Shown: positions 1 to 9,194 of the stretch, piece by piece
Layout: every line of letters begins with the position of its first letter
Numbering within the stretch: position 1 is the stretch's first letter
Assembly: GCF_000230555.1 (NCBI RefSeq)
Contig: NC_016078.1
Location: forward strand, 1,612,001 to 1,676,000
Reading direction: 5' to 3'
Origin: Pelagibacterium halotolerans B2
Lineage (GTDB): Bacteria > Pseudomonadota > Alphaproteobacteria > Rhizobiales > Devosiaceae
DNA length: 64,000 bases
Position numbers and translations under genes: made by a program
Notes under the pieces: model-generated
Database searches by the model: none
What the model was told of the DNA's origin: nothing
What the model saw: the letters and a program-made list of their open reading frames with translations, nothing else

Positions 1-2
1 AT

Positions 3-1760
3 GATGGTGCGCGGCTGGTGCCCATCGAGCGCAAGGCGCGCGAGATGCGGATTTCCGCCGGCGATCTGGGTGACGCCAAGGATGGCGACCTTGTCGAAGT
101 CGAAGTAACGGTTTCGGGCCGCATGATGATCCCGCGCGCCAAGGTGGTGAGCGTTGTGGGCAACCCGCAATCGGAGGGGGCGGTCAGCCTGATTGCGCTC
201 CATTCGCTCGATATTCCCTACAGGTTCCCCGCTTCGGTGCTCAAGGAATCCGAAGAGGCTCAGGAGGCAACGCTCAAGGGCCGCGAAGACTGGCGCGACA
301 TTCCGCTCGTCACCATCGACCCCGCCGACGCCAAGGACCACGACGACGCCGTCCACGCCGAACCCGATACCGACCCCAACAATGCCGGCGGCTTCATCAT
401 CCGCGTGGGGATCGCCGATGTTTCCTATTATGTGAAGTCGGGCTCGGCCATGGACCGCGAGGCCTTCCTGCGCGGCAATTCGGTCTATTTCCCCGACCGC
501 GTCGTCCCCATGCTGCCCGAGCGCATTTCCAACGATCTGTGCTCGCTGCGCGAAGGCGAAAATCGCGCGTCCATGGCGCTGCGTATCGTGATCGACGCCG
601 AAGGCAACAAGAAGACCCATTCCTTCCATCGGGTCATGATGCGCTCGGCGGCCAAGCTCAGCTACCAGCAGGCCCAGGCTGCGATCGACGGCAAACCCGA
701 CGACGTCACCGGCCCGTTGCTCGAACCGATCCTGAGGCCCCTGTGGGCCGCCTACGCGGCGCTCTCGAAAGCACGAGACCGGCGTGGTCCGCTGGCGCTG
801 GACCTGCCCGAGCGCCGCATCCGGCTCGATGCCAATGGCATGGTCGAAGGGGTTTACGTGCCCGAACGGCTCGACGCCCATAAGCTCATCGAAGAAATGA
901 TGATCCTTTCCAACGTCTGCGCCGCCGAGACGCTGGAAAAACACAAGCTGGGCCTGCTCTATCGCGTCCACGACACGCCCAGCCGGGAAAAAGTCGTAAC
1001 GCTGGGCGAGTTCCTCAAATCTCTCGACCTGCCCGTCCCGCGCAGCGAGGCGTTGCGGCCCAAGGATTTCAACCAGATCCTTTATCGCGCCGAAAAGGCC
1101 GGCAAGAGCCAGCAGGTCAACGAAATGGTTCTGCGCAGCCAGGCGCAGGCCGAATATGCGCCGGGCAATTATGGCCATTACGGCCTCAATCTCGACCGCT
1201 ACGCCCACTTCACCTCGCCCATCCGTCGCTATGCCGATCTGATCGTGCATCGCGCCCTGATCCGCGCTCTCGATCTTGGCGATGACGGGCTGAGTGTGGC
1301 TGAGGAACAGCGGCTCGGCTCGATCGGCGAGCACATTTCGGCCACCGAGCGCCGCGCCATGGTTGCCGAGCGCGAAACCGCCGATCGGCTGCTCGCCCAG
1401 TATCTCGCCGCCCATATCGGCGCCCGGTTCACCGGCAAGATCGCCGGTCTGGTCGGCGCGGGCCTGTTCGTGCGGCTCGACGAGACCGGCGCCGATGGTT
1501 TCGTGCCCGTCTCCTCGCTCGGCCAGGATTATTTCCGCCATTTCGAGGACCAGCAGGCCCTGATCGGTGAACGCACCGGCGAGCGGTTCCGAATCGGTGA
1601 CCGCGTGGAGGTGCGACTGCTTGAAGCAGCGCCCATGGCTGGCGCGCTGCGGTTTGAAGTTCTATCTGAAGGCGAACGGGTCAAACCGCCCGGTCCGACG
1701 CGCGGTCGCAGAGACCGCAAGGGCAAGCCGACACCGCGCGGACACCGCGCGAGGAGATAG
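3..1760 (+). CDS. rnr: Ribonuclease R (5' end outside window)
   Basis: 3'-to-5' exoribonuclease of the RNB/RNase II family, which degrades structured RNA and takes part in rRNA, tRNA and tmRNA quality control. The frame is open from base 3 with no convincing start, so the N-terminal cold-shock part is missing and 585 residues are visible. The RNB catalytic motif DAKDHDDA, whose acidic residues bind Mg2+, lies about 110 residues in. A C-terminal S1 RNA-binding domain starts near the segment ARFTGKIAGLVGAGLFVRLD. The tail is strongly basic, as is usual for RNase R. Four bases separate the stop from the next gene, so the two are probably co-transcribed. Confidence 0.95.
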   Translation, partial: DGARLVPIERKAREMRISAGDLGDAKDGDLVEVEVTVSGRMMIPRAKVVSVVGNPQSEGAVSLIALHSLDIPYRFPASVLKESEEAQEATLKGREDWRDIPLVTIDPADAKDHDDAVHAEPDTDPNNAGGFIIRVGIADVSYYVKSGSAMDREAFLRGNSVYFPDRVVPMLPERISNDLCSLREGENRASMALRIVIDAEGNKKTHSFHRVMMRSAAKLSYQQAQAAIDGKPDDVTGPLLEPILRPLWAAYAALSKARDRRGPLALDLPERRIRLDANGMVEGVYVPERLDAHKLIEEMMILSNVCAAETLEKHKLGLLYRVHDTPSREKVVTLGEFLKSLDLPVPRSEALRPKDFNQILYRAEKAGKSQQVNEMVLRSQAQAEYAPGNYGHYGLNLDRYAHFTSPIRRYADLIVHRALIRALDLGDDGLSVAEEQRLGSIGEHISATERRAMVAERETADRLLAQYLAAHIGARFTGKIAGLVGAGLFVRLDETGADGFVPVSSLGQDYFRHFEDQQALIGERTGERFRIGDRVEVRLLEAAPMAGALRFEVLSEGERVKPPGPTRGRRDRKGKPTPRGHRARR

Positions 1761-1763
1761 CCG

Positions 1764-2192
1764 ATGCCATATACCGATCTGACATTGCGACCGTCCCGGC
1801 CCACCTGGCCGGCCATGCTCAATGGCATGAAATGCCGGTGTCCCAATTGCGGCCAGGGAAAGCTGTTTTCCAGCTACCTCAAGGTCGTCGATCAATGCGA
1901 CGTTTGTGGTACCGAACTTTTCCACCATCGTGCCGACGATGCCCCGCCCTATATTGTGATTACCATCGTGGGCCATCTGGCCGTTGGGGCGGTTCTGCAC
2001 ATGGAGATGAGTTCGACCCCGCTCCATCCCCTGACCTACCTCTGGGTGATGATCCCTCTCATCATCATCTCCTCGCTGATCCTGCTGCCGATCACCAAGG
2101 GCGCTGTGGTCGGACTGCAATGGGCGCGCTACATGCACGGCTTCGACCCCGTGGGCGCGCATGACGATTTCGAGGACGACGAGCGGAGTTGA
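1764..2192 (+). CDS. DUF983 family membrane protein
   Basis: 142 residues. The N-terminal half has two CxxC pairs (CRCPNC and CDVC) of zinc-ribbon type. Two hydrophobic segments follow, near residues 68-88 and 92-112, then a conserved-looking end with [10 protein letters not shown]. This architecture is that of DUF983, a family of unknown function common in alphaproteobacteria. The start follows a GAGGAG ribosome-binding site inside the end of rnr, so translation is likely coupled to rnr. Confidence 0.85.
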   Translation: MPYTDLTLRPSRPTWPAMLNGMKCRCPNCGQGKLFSSYLKVVDQCDVCGTELFHHRADDAPPYIVITIVGHLAVGAVLHMEMSSTPLHPLTYLWVMIPLIIISSLILLPITKGAVVGLQWARYMHGFDPVGAHDDFEDDERS

Positions 2193-2197
2193 TCCGC

Positions 2198-2225
2198 TTG
2201 ACTTTTGGCGCGAAATGCATAGTTT
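2198..2225 (+). promoter_or_regulatory. Putative sigma70-type promoter of rpmG
   Basis: TTGACT (2198-2203), a 16-base spacer and TAGTTT (2220-2225) lie about 70 bases before the rpmG start and directly after the DUF983 stop. Assigned by eye from spacing and match to the consensus. Confidence 0.45.
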
Positions 2226-2293
2226 GCGCCCAACGTGATTTTCCGAGCCGTGCGCAACCGTCGCGCGGCCTGTTTGTTTCAAAGGCTACCGCG

Positions 2294-2461
2294 ATGGCAA
2301 AGTCCAACACGATCAAGATCAAGCTGGTTTCGACCGCCGACACCGGCTTTTACTACGTTGCCAAAAAGAACACCCGCACCGCGACCGAGAAGCTCTCGTT
2401 CCGCAAGTATGATCCGGTTGTTCGCAAGCACGTCGAATTCAAGGAAGCCAAGATCAAATAA
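2294..2461 (+). CDS. rpmG: 50S ribosomal protein L33
   Basis: Small basic protein of the large ribosomal subunit near the E site. The 55-residue product starts [20 protein letters not shown] and ends [10 protein letters not shown]. It has no CxxC pairs, so it is the zinc-independent (C-minus) form. The ATG at 2294 is chosen because upstream in-frame codons do not match the family. The gene is single, between its own likely promoter and a strong terminator. Confidence 0.97.
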   Translation: MAKSNTIKIKLVSTADTGFYYVAKKNTRTATEKLSFRKYDPVVRKHVEFKEAKIK

Positions 2462-2490
2462 TCTGATCGAAAGCATCTGACGAACAAGAG

Positions 2491-2516
2491 AAACCCCGCC
2501 ACGCAGCGGGGTTTTT
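2491..2516 (+). terminator. Rho-independent terminator of rpmG
   Basis: A 9-bp perfect stem AAACCCCGC/GCGGGGTTT (2491-2499 and 2506-2514) with a 6-base loop, running into a T tract at 2512-2516, lies 30 bases after the rpmG stop. Confidence 0.9.
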
Positions 2517-2520
2517 GTTG

Positions 2521-2797
2521 TTTGCACCAAATGATCCTGAGCAAGGCGGGGTTGGCTGACCCGGTCCGGTTTGTCGAAGAGGCCACTCTTGTCCGATACC
2601 GGGCCAGCCGCCCTACGGATCAGGAGTTGCGGCGGACCTGAAAACCGTAGGGTTTTGTACTGAACTGGATCGCGCAAACGCGTCCGTCTCAGTGGTGCCA
2701 ACCTACTCCGACGCCGCCGAAACGCCAAGCATTCCGGGGGCCTCATACGGCTGTTTCAGCATTAATAATGAAGGATTAACCTTACCGGAGCGGCCAG
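2521..2797. other. Intergenic region rpmG/pleD, nothing recognised
   Basis: About 280 bases between the rpmG terminator and the 3' end of pleD. A small hairpin AAAACC-GTAG-GGTTTT (2641-2656) is visible. There is no recognisable gene, RNA or mobile element. A 36-codon open frame from 2531 has no ribosome-binding site and is not called. Confidence 0.5.
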
Positions 2798-4168
2798 TCA
2801 TGCAGCGTTGTGGACGACGCGATTGCGGCCGTTCCGCTTGGCTCTGTAGAGCGCAATATCGGCCCGTTTGATGATCGATTCGGACGTATCGTTATCCTGA
2901 TCGTTCAGCGCCAGCCCGGCGCTCACCGTGATGGCGATCGGCTTTTCAGCACCGATGGTGAAACCCTCGTCGGCCATCGCGCTGCGCACGCGCTCGGCCA
3001 CGCCCTGCGCGGCCTTCATGTCGGTATCGGGCATGACCACCACGAATTCCTCACCGCCGAAGCGACAGGCGAGATCGACCCCGCGAATGTTGCGCTGAAG
3101 CCGCGTGGCGAACTCCTTGAGCACAACATCGCCGGCATCGTGCCCATAGGTGTCGTTGACCGGCTTGAAATAGTCGATGTCGAGCAGCATCAGCGCCATG
3201 TCGCGATCCTGCTCCTGCGCCTTGTTGAGCACCATGGCCAGGTGCCGCTCGAAATAGCGCCGGTTATAGAGCCCGGTAAGCTCGTCGATGACCGCCATGG
3301 CCATTGTTGAATTGAGACTCTCGCGCAACTCGACGGTATAGCGCTGCCGCCGGATCTGGGTCTTGACCCGTGCCGAAAGCTCGTGGCGCTCGATAGGCCG
3401 CATGATGAAGTCATTGACGCCAAGATCGAGCGCCTTGACGACCTGCGGGCGGTCCTTGTCCTCGGCAACGAGAATGATAGGAACCGACCGCGTCTGGTCG
3501 ACGGTGCGAATCTGTGAACAGATGCGCAGCGGATCGAACCCTTCCAGCGCCATGGAAACGATGGCCAGTTCGAACTCGCCGCCCGACATCTGGAAGACCG
3601 CCTCTGAAGGGTCGGTCAGGATCGAGACCGTGTGCGAATTGCGCAGATACGCCTCTATCCGTTCGGCCCTTGCCCGCTCCGTATCGATGACCAGAATGCG
3701 CCCGCCATCGACGGCAATCCCGAATTCGGTCCGTGCGGTATCTTCCAGCGCCAGTTCGTGGCTGGTGCGCGCGCGCGCGCGCAGCTCATCGCTCAATCCC
3801 TTGAGCCGGACGAGACTCTTGACCCGAGCCAGCAATTGCACGTCATCGACCGGCTTGGTCAGAAAATCGTCGGCGCCGGCTTCCAGCCCCCGCACGCGGT
3901 CGGAAGGCTGGTCGAGCGCCGTAATCATCACGATGGGGATGTGCGCCGTCACGGCGTCGCGCTTGAGAATCTGGCAGCAGGTGAACCCGTCCATTTCGGG
4001 CATCATCACGTCGAGCAGGACGATATCGATATCCTGGCTGCGGCAGATCTCGATGGCCTGGGCGCCCGATGCCGCTGTCACCACGTCGAAATACTCGGCA
4101 AGCAGGCGCGCTTCGAGCAATTTCACATTGGTGGGAATATCATCGACGATGAGCACTCGTGCAGTCAC
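2798..4168 (-). CDS. pleD: Response regulator / diguanylate cyclase PleD
   Basis: Makes cyclic di-GMP and drives polar differentiation in alphaproteobacteria. The 456 residues hold REC1 (about 1-120) with phospho-acceptor Asp53 in LLDVMMPEMDG, a second REC domain (about 155-275), and a GGDEF domain with active-site GGEEF at 371-375. The product-inhibition I-site RxxD (RGVD, 362-365) is intact. REC2 has Ser where the acceptor Asp would be, which fits its known role as a dimerisation adaptor. The gene lies 42 bases after divK on the same strand, the usual alphaproteobacterial pair, and is probably in one operon with it. Confidence 0.96.
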   Translation of the reverse strand: MTARVLIVDDIPTNVKLLEARLLAEYFDVVTAASGAQAIEICRSQDIDIVLLDVMMPEMDGFTCCQILKRDAVTAHIPIVMITALDQPSDRVRGLEAGADDFLTKPVDDVQLLARVKSLVRLKGLSDELRARARTSHELALEDTARTEFGIAVDGGRILVIDTERARAERIEAYLRNSHTVSILTDPSEAVFQMSGGEFELAIVSMALEGFDPLRICSQIRTVDQTRSVPIILVAEDKDRPQVVKALDLGVNDFIMRPIERHELSARVKTQIRRQRYTVELRESLNSTMAMAVIDELTGLYNRRYFERHLAMVLNKAQEQDRDMALMLLDIDYFKPVNDTYGHDAGDVVLKEFATRLQRNIRGVDLACRFGGEEFVVVMPDTDMKAAQGVAERVRSAMADEGFTIGAEKPIAITVSAGLALNDQDNDTSESIIKRADIALYRAKRNGRNRVVHNAA

Positions 4169-4210
4169 GGCGCGCGTCCCTTCGGCCCTGAATGAAGAAT
4201 GGCGATCTGG

Positions 4211-4585
4211 CTATTCGGCCTTGCCAATATAGCTTTCAATCGTTTCCAAAAAGTGAGGCACGGAAATGGGCTTGGAGATGTAGCCCTCACATCCGCCTGA
4301 AAGGATGCGCTCTTCGTCGCCCTTCATGGCAAAGGCGGTAACCGCGATCACCGGAATGTGGGCGAGATCGTCGTCTTCCTTGAGCCATTTGGTGACAACC
4401 AGCCCCGAAACTTCGGGAAGCTGGATATCCATGAGGATCAGGTCGGGGCGATGTTCGCGCGCCAGATCCAGCGCCTCCAGCCCGTTGCGGGTCTGGATGG
4501 TGTCGTACCCGCGGGATTCGAGCAGGTCGTGAAAGAGCTTCATGTTGAGCTCGTTGTCTTCCACGATCATGACGGTCTTGGCCAT
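4211..4585 (-). CDS. divK: Single-domain response regulator DivK
   Basis: Cell-cycle phosphorelay protein controlling the CckA/CtrA pathway, PleC and DivJ. It is a stand-alone REC domain of 124 residues with acidic pocket residues E9-D10, phospho-acceptor Asp53 ([11 protein letters not shown]) and Lys in the SKPIS motif. The ATG at 4585 ([20 protein letters not shown]) matches the family start; longer in-frame extensions upstream are not conserved in character. It is divergent from the DUF3572 gene. Confidence 0.95.
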   Translation of the reverse strand: MAKTVMIVEDNELNMKLFHDLLESRGYDTIQTRNGLEALDLAREHRPDLILMDIQLPEVSGLVVTKWLKEDDDLAHIPVIAVTAFAMKGDEERILSGGCEGYISKPISVPHFLETIESYIGKAE

Positions 4586-4639
4586 CTGCCCTCGCCCGGC
4601 ACCCGCGATTGGATGCTTTGAGTTGTCGATGCTTTGCGC

Positions 4640-4655
4640 TAACAGCAATGTGTTA
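4640..4655. promoter_or_regulatory. Inverted repeat between divK and the DUF3572 gene
   Basis: TAACA-N6-TGTTA is a perfect 5-bp dyad in the AT-richer 100-base divergent spacer (4586-4685). It could be an operator for divK or the DUF3572-dinB operon. It is not the CtrA consensus TTAA-N7-TTAA. Confidence 0.3.
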
Positions 4656-4685
4656 CGAAACAAGAAATACGCTGAGTCTGCCACC

Positions 4686-4961
4686 GTGCGCGATAGGGTC
4701 GATACACAAGAGCTTCTGGCCGTTGGCGACGCCTGCCTGTCCTGGCTCGCCGCCGACGTCAACGAACTCGAGCGCTTCATGGCACTGGCCGGCTATTCGC
4801 CGCAACGCCTTCGGGAATCGGTCGGAACTCGCGCCCTGGCCGAGGGCCTTGTCGATTATTTCGGGCGCCACGAAGCCCTGTTGCTGGCCATGTGCGCCAA
4901 TGCCGGTCTGGATGTAAACCGGGTCATGCGGCTTTGGCACGGCCTCAACCCGCAGAGTTGA
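4686..4961 (+). CDS. DUF3572 family protein
   Basis: Small soluble, acidic protein of unknown function. With the GTG start at 4686 it has 91 residues, close to the family's usual length. An ATG at 4629 would add 19 residues that read into the divK promoter region, so GTG is preferred, although its ribosome-binding site is weak. The pattern FLALAGY-like ([13 protein letters not shown]) followed by [20 protein letters not shown] is typical of DUF3572. It sits 4 bases ahead of dinB, so the two are very likely translated from one message. Confidence 0.75.
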   Translation: MRDRVDTQELLAVGDACLSWLAADVNELERFMALAGYSPQRLRESVGTRALAEGLVDYFGRHEALLLAMCANAGLDVNRVMRLWHGLNPQS

Positions 4962-4965
4962 TGCG

Positions 4966-6294
4966 ATGACCGAAGGCGGACATCTGTGCCGCGATTGCTT
5001 TGCGACAGGGCAAAGCACAAAGGCCCCGGCCCGGTGCCTCAAATGCGGCTCGCCGCGTATCCTGCACCACCCTGAGCTGTTCTCCCTTTCCATCGCCCAT
5101 ATCGACTGCGACGCCTTTTACGCATCGGTCGAAAAGCGAGACGATCCGAGCCTGATCGACAAGCCGCTTATCGTCGGCGGTGGGCAGCGCGGTGTGGTTT
5201 CCACATGCTGTTACATTGCCCGCATGAGCGGGGTGAAATCGGCAATGCCGATGTTCCAGGCCAAACGCCTCTGCCCGCAGGCCGTCATCATCAAGCCCGA
5301 CATGGCCAAATATGTCGGCGTGAGCCGCCAGATCCGGTCGCTGATGGATTCGCTGACCCCGCTCGTCCAGCCGCTCTCCATCGACGAGGCATTTCTCGAT
5401 TTGTCCGGCACCGAAAAGGTGCACAAGGCGCCCCCCGCCATCTCGCTGGCTCGCCTTGCAAAGCGGATCGAGGACGAGATCGGCGTCACCATCTCGATCG
5501 GCCTCAGCCACAACAAATTCCTCGCCAAGATCGCCTCCGAACTCGACAAGCCGCGCGGCTTTGCCATCATCGGCAAGGCCGAAACCGTATCGCTGCTGGC
5601 CAAAAAACCGATCACCGTGATTTTCGGCGTCGGCAAGGTGATGGCGGAAACCTTACGCAAGGATGGTCTTGTCACCATCGGCCAGCTCCAGCAGCGCGCG
5701 CCCGAGGACCTCATGCGTCGCTACGGCGAGATGGGAGCCCGGCTGGCCAAGCTGGCACGCGGCGAGGATTACCGGCGTGTTTCGATCGACCGCGAAACCA
5801 AATCGGTAAGCACCGAAACGACGTTTTTCACCGACCTGTCCGATTTCGATTCGCTCTCGACCGCGCTGCTTTCGCTGTGCGAGCGGCTGTCCGAACGGCT
5901 TAAAAAGCAGCAACTGGTCGGAGATACGGTTACGGTAAAGCTCAAGACTGCAGGATTCAAATCGAGAACCCGCGCCCAGCACATCATGCTGCCCACCCAG
6001 CTTGCCACGACCCTTTACGAAACCGGCGTGAAGCTGCTGGCCCGCGAAGTGGACGGCACGGCCTTTCGCCTGCTGGGGATCGGTGTTACCGGTCTCGAAG
6101 CGGCTACCGGCGTCGATCCGGTCGACCTGATCGAACCCGAAATCGCCCGCAAGGCGGCTGCCGAGCGGGCCATGGACAAGGTGCGCGATAAATATGGCCG
6201 CGAGGCGCTTGTGAGGGGCAAGCTCTACCGCCAGTCGAAAACCAGAGAAATCAAACCGGAGACCGACGATGACGATCGAACAGAAACTCAATGA
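4966..6294 (+). CDS. dinB: DNA polymerase IV (Y family) with N-terminal CxxC extension
   Basis: Error-prone translesion polymerase. The 442 residues start with an extension carrying CRDC (8-11) and CLKC (24-27), a likely zinc ribbon. The Y-family core follows from IDCDAFYASVE (catalytic Asp47) and SIDEAFLD, with helix-hairpin-helix and little-finger regions after it. Such an extension is known in Rhizobiales DinB homologues. The end overlaps the next gene by 26 bases in another frame. No beta-clamp motif was assigned. Confidence 0.93.
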   Translation: MTEGGHLCRDCFATGQSTKAPARCLKCGSPRILHHPELFSLSIAHIDCDAFYASVEKRDDPSLIDKPLIVGGGQRGVVSTCCYIARMSGVKSAMPMFQAKRLCPQAVIIKPDMAKYVGVSRQIRSLMDSLTPLVQPLSIDEAFLDLSGTEKVHKAPPAISLARLAKRIEDEIGVTISIGLSHNKFLAKIASELDKPRGFAIIGKAETVSLLAKKPITVIFGVGKVMAETLRKDGLVTIGQLQQRAPEDLMRRYGEMGARLAKLARGEDYRRVSIDRETKSVSTETTFFTDLSDFDSLSTALLSLCERLSERLKKQQLVGDTVTVKLKTAGFKSRTRAQHIMLPTQLATTLYETGVKLLAREVDGTAFRLLGIGVTGLEAATGVDPVDLIEPEIARKAAAERAMDKVRDKYGREALVRGKLYRQSKTREIKPETDDDDRTETQ

Positions 6295-6721
6295 TCTCGG
6301 CTACACCCTGCCCACCCCCGCGGCCCCTGCCGCCAGCTACGTTCCGGTGCGCCAGTCGGGCAAGCTGCTGTTCGTCTCCGGCCAGATTTCCCAGGGCCCC
6401 GACGGGGTCATGAAGGGTTGCCTCGGTGATGGCCTTGACGTTCAGGCCGGGCAAAAAGCCGCCGAGCTTTGCGCCGTCAGCATTCTGGCCCAGGTCAATA
6501 CCGTCGTGCCGCTCTCCCAGATCAAGGCCATCCAGAAATTGACGGTCCTCGTTGCCTCGACCCCGGCATTCAACGAACAGCATCTCGTCGCCAACGGGGC
6601 GTCCGATCTGTTCATAAAACTGTTGGGTGACACCGGTAAGCACGCCCGCGCCGCGTTCGGCGTAGCCTCCCTGCCCCTTGGCGCGGCCGTCGAAATCGAC
6701 GCCATAGTCGAAATTGAATAG
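6269..6721 (+). CDS. RidA/YjgF family protein
   Basis: 150 residues of the RidA (YjgF/YER057c/UK114) fold. Canonical RidA deaminates reactive enamines/imines from PLP enzymes; this longer type is a paralogous subgroup whose substrate is not known. Recognisable blocks are LLFVSGQISQGPDG near residues 33-46 and the conserved end SLPLGAAVEIDAIVEIE. It overlaps dinB by 26 bases, so translation is coupled. Confidence 0.85.
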   Translation: MTIEQKLNDLGYTLPTPAAPAASYVPVRQSGKLLFVSGQISQGPDGVMKGCLGDGLDVQAGQKAAELCAVSILAQVNTVVPLSQIKAIQKLTVLVASTPAFNEQHLVANGASDLFIKLLGDTGKHARAAFGVASLPLGAAVEIDAIVEIE

Positions 6722-6746
6722 ACGTCCTTTCCCTCCCCAAGGCTCC

Positions 6747-7496
6747 ATGACCGAATTCCCCTTCAATCGCCCCATTGCCCATCGCGGCCTTCATGACAGG
6801 GCCAATGGCATTATCGAAAATTCCCGCTCGGCATTTGAAGCCGCGATCGAGCGCGGCTTTGCCATCGAATGCGACGTGCAACTCACCCAGGACGGCGAGG
6901 CCGTTGTCTTTCATGACAACGAGCTTCAGCGCCTGACCGGCCAGGATGGTCTGGTATCGGAGATGACGGCCGAAGCGCTGTGCGTGATGCCGCTCACCGG
7001 CAGCGCCAGCGGCGATACCCCGATCCGCTTTAGCGATTTTCTCGCGGGCATTGCCGGGCAAGTGGGCCTGGTCGTCGAAATCAAGCAGCAGGACTATCCC
7101 GCGCAAACCCGGATGCTGGCCGAAAAAATCCTGTCCGACATCGCCGGGTATGAAGGGGCCATCGCCTTCAAATCCTTCGATCCTCTGGCGCTCAACGTCC
7201 TGCACAAAAAGGGTTATCGCGGCCCCTTGGGGATCATAACCTACGACTACAAGAGCCATGCCGACCACTTGAACGGCACGCAGAAATTTGTGCTGCGCAA
7301 CACCTTGCACAGAGCCGTCTCGCACTTCACATTCATATCGTGCGAGCGCACGGCGCTGACCGCTCCGATGATCCGGCTGCGCCGGGCATTTGGCATCAAG
7401 GTGATGAGCTGGACAGTCCGCTCCAAAGATCAGGCGAACGCTGCGTTGCGGCACGCAGACCAGATAGTTTTTGAAGGATTCGATCCCGAAGCGTGA
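6747..7496 (+). CDS. Glycerophosphodiester phosphodiesterase family protein
   Basis: 249 residues of the GDPD TIM-barrel family, which splits glycerophosphodiesters into an alcohol and glycerol-3-phosphate with a bound divalent metal. Visible motifs are IAHRGLHD (first catalytic His), NSRSAFEAAIERGFAIECDV (metal-binding Glu/Asp) and VVFHDNELQRLTG (second His). There is no signal peptide, so a cytoplasmic place is likely. ATG 6747 is preferred over an upstream TTG at 6714. Its stop overlaps the next start by four bases (GTGA). Confidence 0.88.
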   Translation: MTEFPFNRPIAHRGLHDRANGIIENSRSAFEAAIERGFAIECDVQLTQDGEAVVFHDNELQRLTGQDGLVSEMTAEALCVMPLTGSASGDTPIRFSDFLAGIAGQVGLVVEIKQQDYPAQTRMLAEKILSDIAGYEGAIAFKSFDPLALNVLHKKGYRGPLGIITYDYKSHADHLNGTQKFVLRNTLHRAVSHFTFISCERTALTAPMIRLRRAFGIKVMSWTVRSKDQANAALRHADQIVFEGFDPEA

Positions 7497-8653
7497 GTGA
7501 CCATACCGAACTGACGATCTCGGTTCATCCATCAACGGCCTCTATCCCCTCCACCACATGGAACGCACTTGCATCCAGTGGTGGAGAAAATCCTGACAAT
7601 CCATTCCTTGAACATGCCTTTTTTCTTGCGCTGGAAGAGTCGGGCTGCGCCACAGGCGCGACCGGCTGGCAACCCCAGCACATTCTGATTTCGCGCGGCG
7701 ACACTCCCATCGGCCTGATGCCGCTGTTTCTCAAGTCGCACTCGATGGGCGAATATGTCTTCGATCACGCCTGGGCCGACGCCATCGAACGGGCCGGTGG
7801 AAACTACTATCCGAAACTTCAATCCTCTGTGCCCTTTACCCCCGCCAGCGCGCCCAAATTGCTGACCCGGGATGGCAGCACCGACACCCGGACGCTGCTA
7901 CTCCAGGCCTCCGAAGCGCTGGCCGAGCGGCTTGGCGCCTCCTCGGTTCATGCGACCTTCGTCACCAGCGAAGAAGAAGCGCTCGCCGCCGGCACCGACT
8001 GGCTGGTGCGCCACGACACCCAGTTTCACTGGACCAACAAGGGGTTCGGCACATTCGATGATTTTCTCGACACGCTGCAATCGCGCAAGCGCAAGGCCAT
8101 CCGCCGCGAGCGCCGTGAGGCACTGATAGAAGGCATCACCTGCGAATGGGTGACCGGAAACGATCTGACCGAAGCGCACTGGGACGCCTTTTATGAGTTC
8201 TATATGGACACCGGCGCCCGCAAATGGGGCCGCCCCTATCTCAACCGCGCTTTTTTCTCGCGCATCACCGAGACGATGTCTGACCGCATCGTCCTGATGC
8301 TGGCCCGCGACGGTGCCGACTATATCGCCGGAGCGCTCAATTTTCTTGGCGCCGACACGCTTTACGGCCGTAACTGGGGCGCCATCCGGGACGCGCCGTT
8401 CCTCCATTTCGAGCTCTGCTACTACCAGGCCATCGATTTCGCCATCGAACATGGCCTCAAGCGCGTCGAGGCCGGCGCCCAGGGACAGCACAAGCTGGCG
8501 CGCGGCTATGCCCCGGAAACCACCCGTTCGATCCATCACATCGTCCACCCCGGGCTGCGCCGCGCCGTTGCCGAATATCTCGAGGACGAACGCAAATATG
8601 TCGATCTGCAGAACCGGGAATTGGCCGACTACGCGCCTTTCCGCAAAGCATAG
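7493..8653 (+). CDS. FemAB-like GNAT-fold protein (DUF482/PF04339 type)
   Basis: 386 residues related to the FemAB_like family annotated as peptidogalycan biosynthesis proteins; the exact reaction is unknown. Features are the N-terminal NPFLEHAFFLALEESG block, the basic segment LQSRKRKAIRRERREA near residues 200-215, and the C-terminal VEAGAQGQHKLARGY motif that is characteristic of this family. The GTG start is embedded in the stop of the GDPD gene, indicating translational coupling. Confidence 0.87.
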   Translation: MSDHTELTISVHPSTASIPSTTWNALASSGGENPDNPFLEHAFFLALEESGCATGATGWQPQHILISRGDTPIGLMPLFLKSHSMGEYVFDHAWADAIERAGGNYYPKLQSSVPFTPASAPKLLTRDGSTDTRTLLLQASEALAERLGASSVHATFVTSEEEALAAGTDWLVRHDTQFHWTNKGFGTFDDFLDTLQSRKRKAIRRERREALIEGITCEWVTGNDLTEAHWDAFYEFYMDTGARKWGRPYLNRAFFSRITETMSDRIVLMLARDGADYIAGALNFLGADTLYGRNWGAIRDAPFLHFELCYYQAIDFAIEHGLKRVEAGAQGQHKLARGYAPETTRSIHHIVHPGLRRAVAEYLEDERKYVDLQNRELADYAPFRKA

Positions 8654-8710
8654 TGGCCCTTCCCGCCGCCAATCGGCTATAGCTCAAGCCAATCAGCAAG
8701 GGAGCGCACG

Positions 8711-9130
8711 ATGACCGCTTACGATCCGGACAATATTTTCGGCAAGATCTTGAAGGGCGAAATCCCGAGCCACAAGGTTTACGAGGACGACGACACGCTG
8801 GCCTTCATGGACGTGATGCCCCAATCTCGCGGGCATACCCTCGTCATCCCCAAAACCGGCTCACGCAACCTGTTCGATGCCGAACCGCAGGTGCTCGCCA
8901 ATCTGATCCAGAAAACCCAAAAGGTCGCCAGGGCCGTGATGACTGCCATGGATGCCGACGGACTTCGCCTTGCCCAGTTCAACGAAGCCCCCGCCGGACA
9001 GACCGTATTCCATCTCCATTTCCACATCATCCCCATGTATGAGGGCGTACCGCTCCGGCCTCACACCGGCGAAATGGCCGATCAGGACGAACTGGCCGCG
9101 CAGGCCGAAAAGATCCGCGCCGCGTTTTGA
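8711..9130 (+). CDS. HIT family nucleotide-binding protein
   Basis: 139 residues of the Hint branch of the HIT superfamily, which hydrolyses AMP-lysine and similar phosphoramidates. The active-site triad HLHFHIIP (HxHxH) is near residues 99-106, preceded by the usual IFGKILKGEIPSHKVYED start and MDVMPQSRGHTLVIPK block. A good AAGGGAG ribosome-binding site precedes the ATG. Separated by 57 bases from the FemAB-like gene, it may have its own promoter. Confidence 0.92.
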   Translation: MTAYDPDNIFGKILKGEIPSHKVYEDDDTLAFMDVMPQSRGHTLVIPKTGSRNLFDAEPQVLANLIQKTQKVARAVMTAMDADGLRLAQFNEAPAGQTVFHLHFHIIPMYEGVPLRPHTGEMADQDELAAQAEKIRAAF

Positions 9131-9194
9131 GCCTGTGGAAAATTGCGGGATTAAGGTGGATAACTCTGAGGATAATTGCGGGGAAAACCCAGCA

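Noticed and set aside
2531..2641. A 36-codon plus-strand frame after the rpmG terminator
   Set aside because: No ribosome-binding site or promoter, placed just behind a terminator; not supported as a gene.
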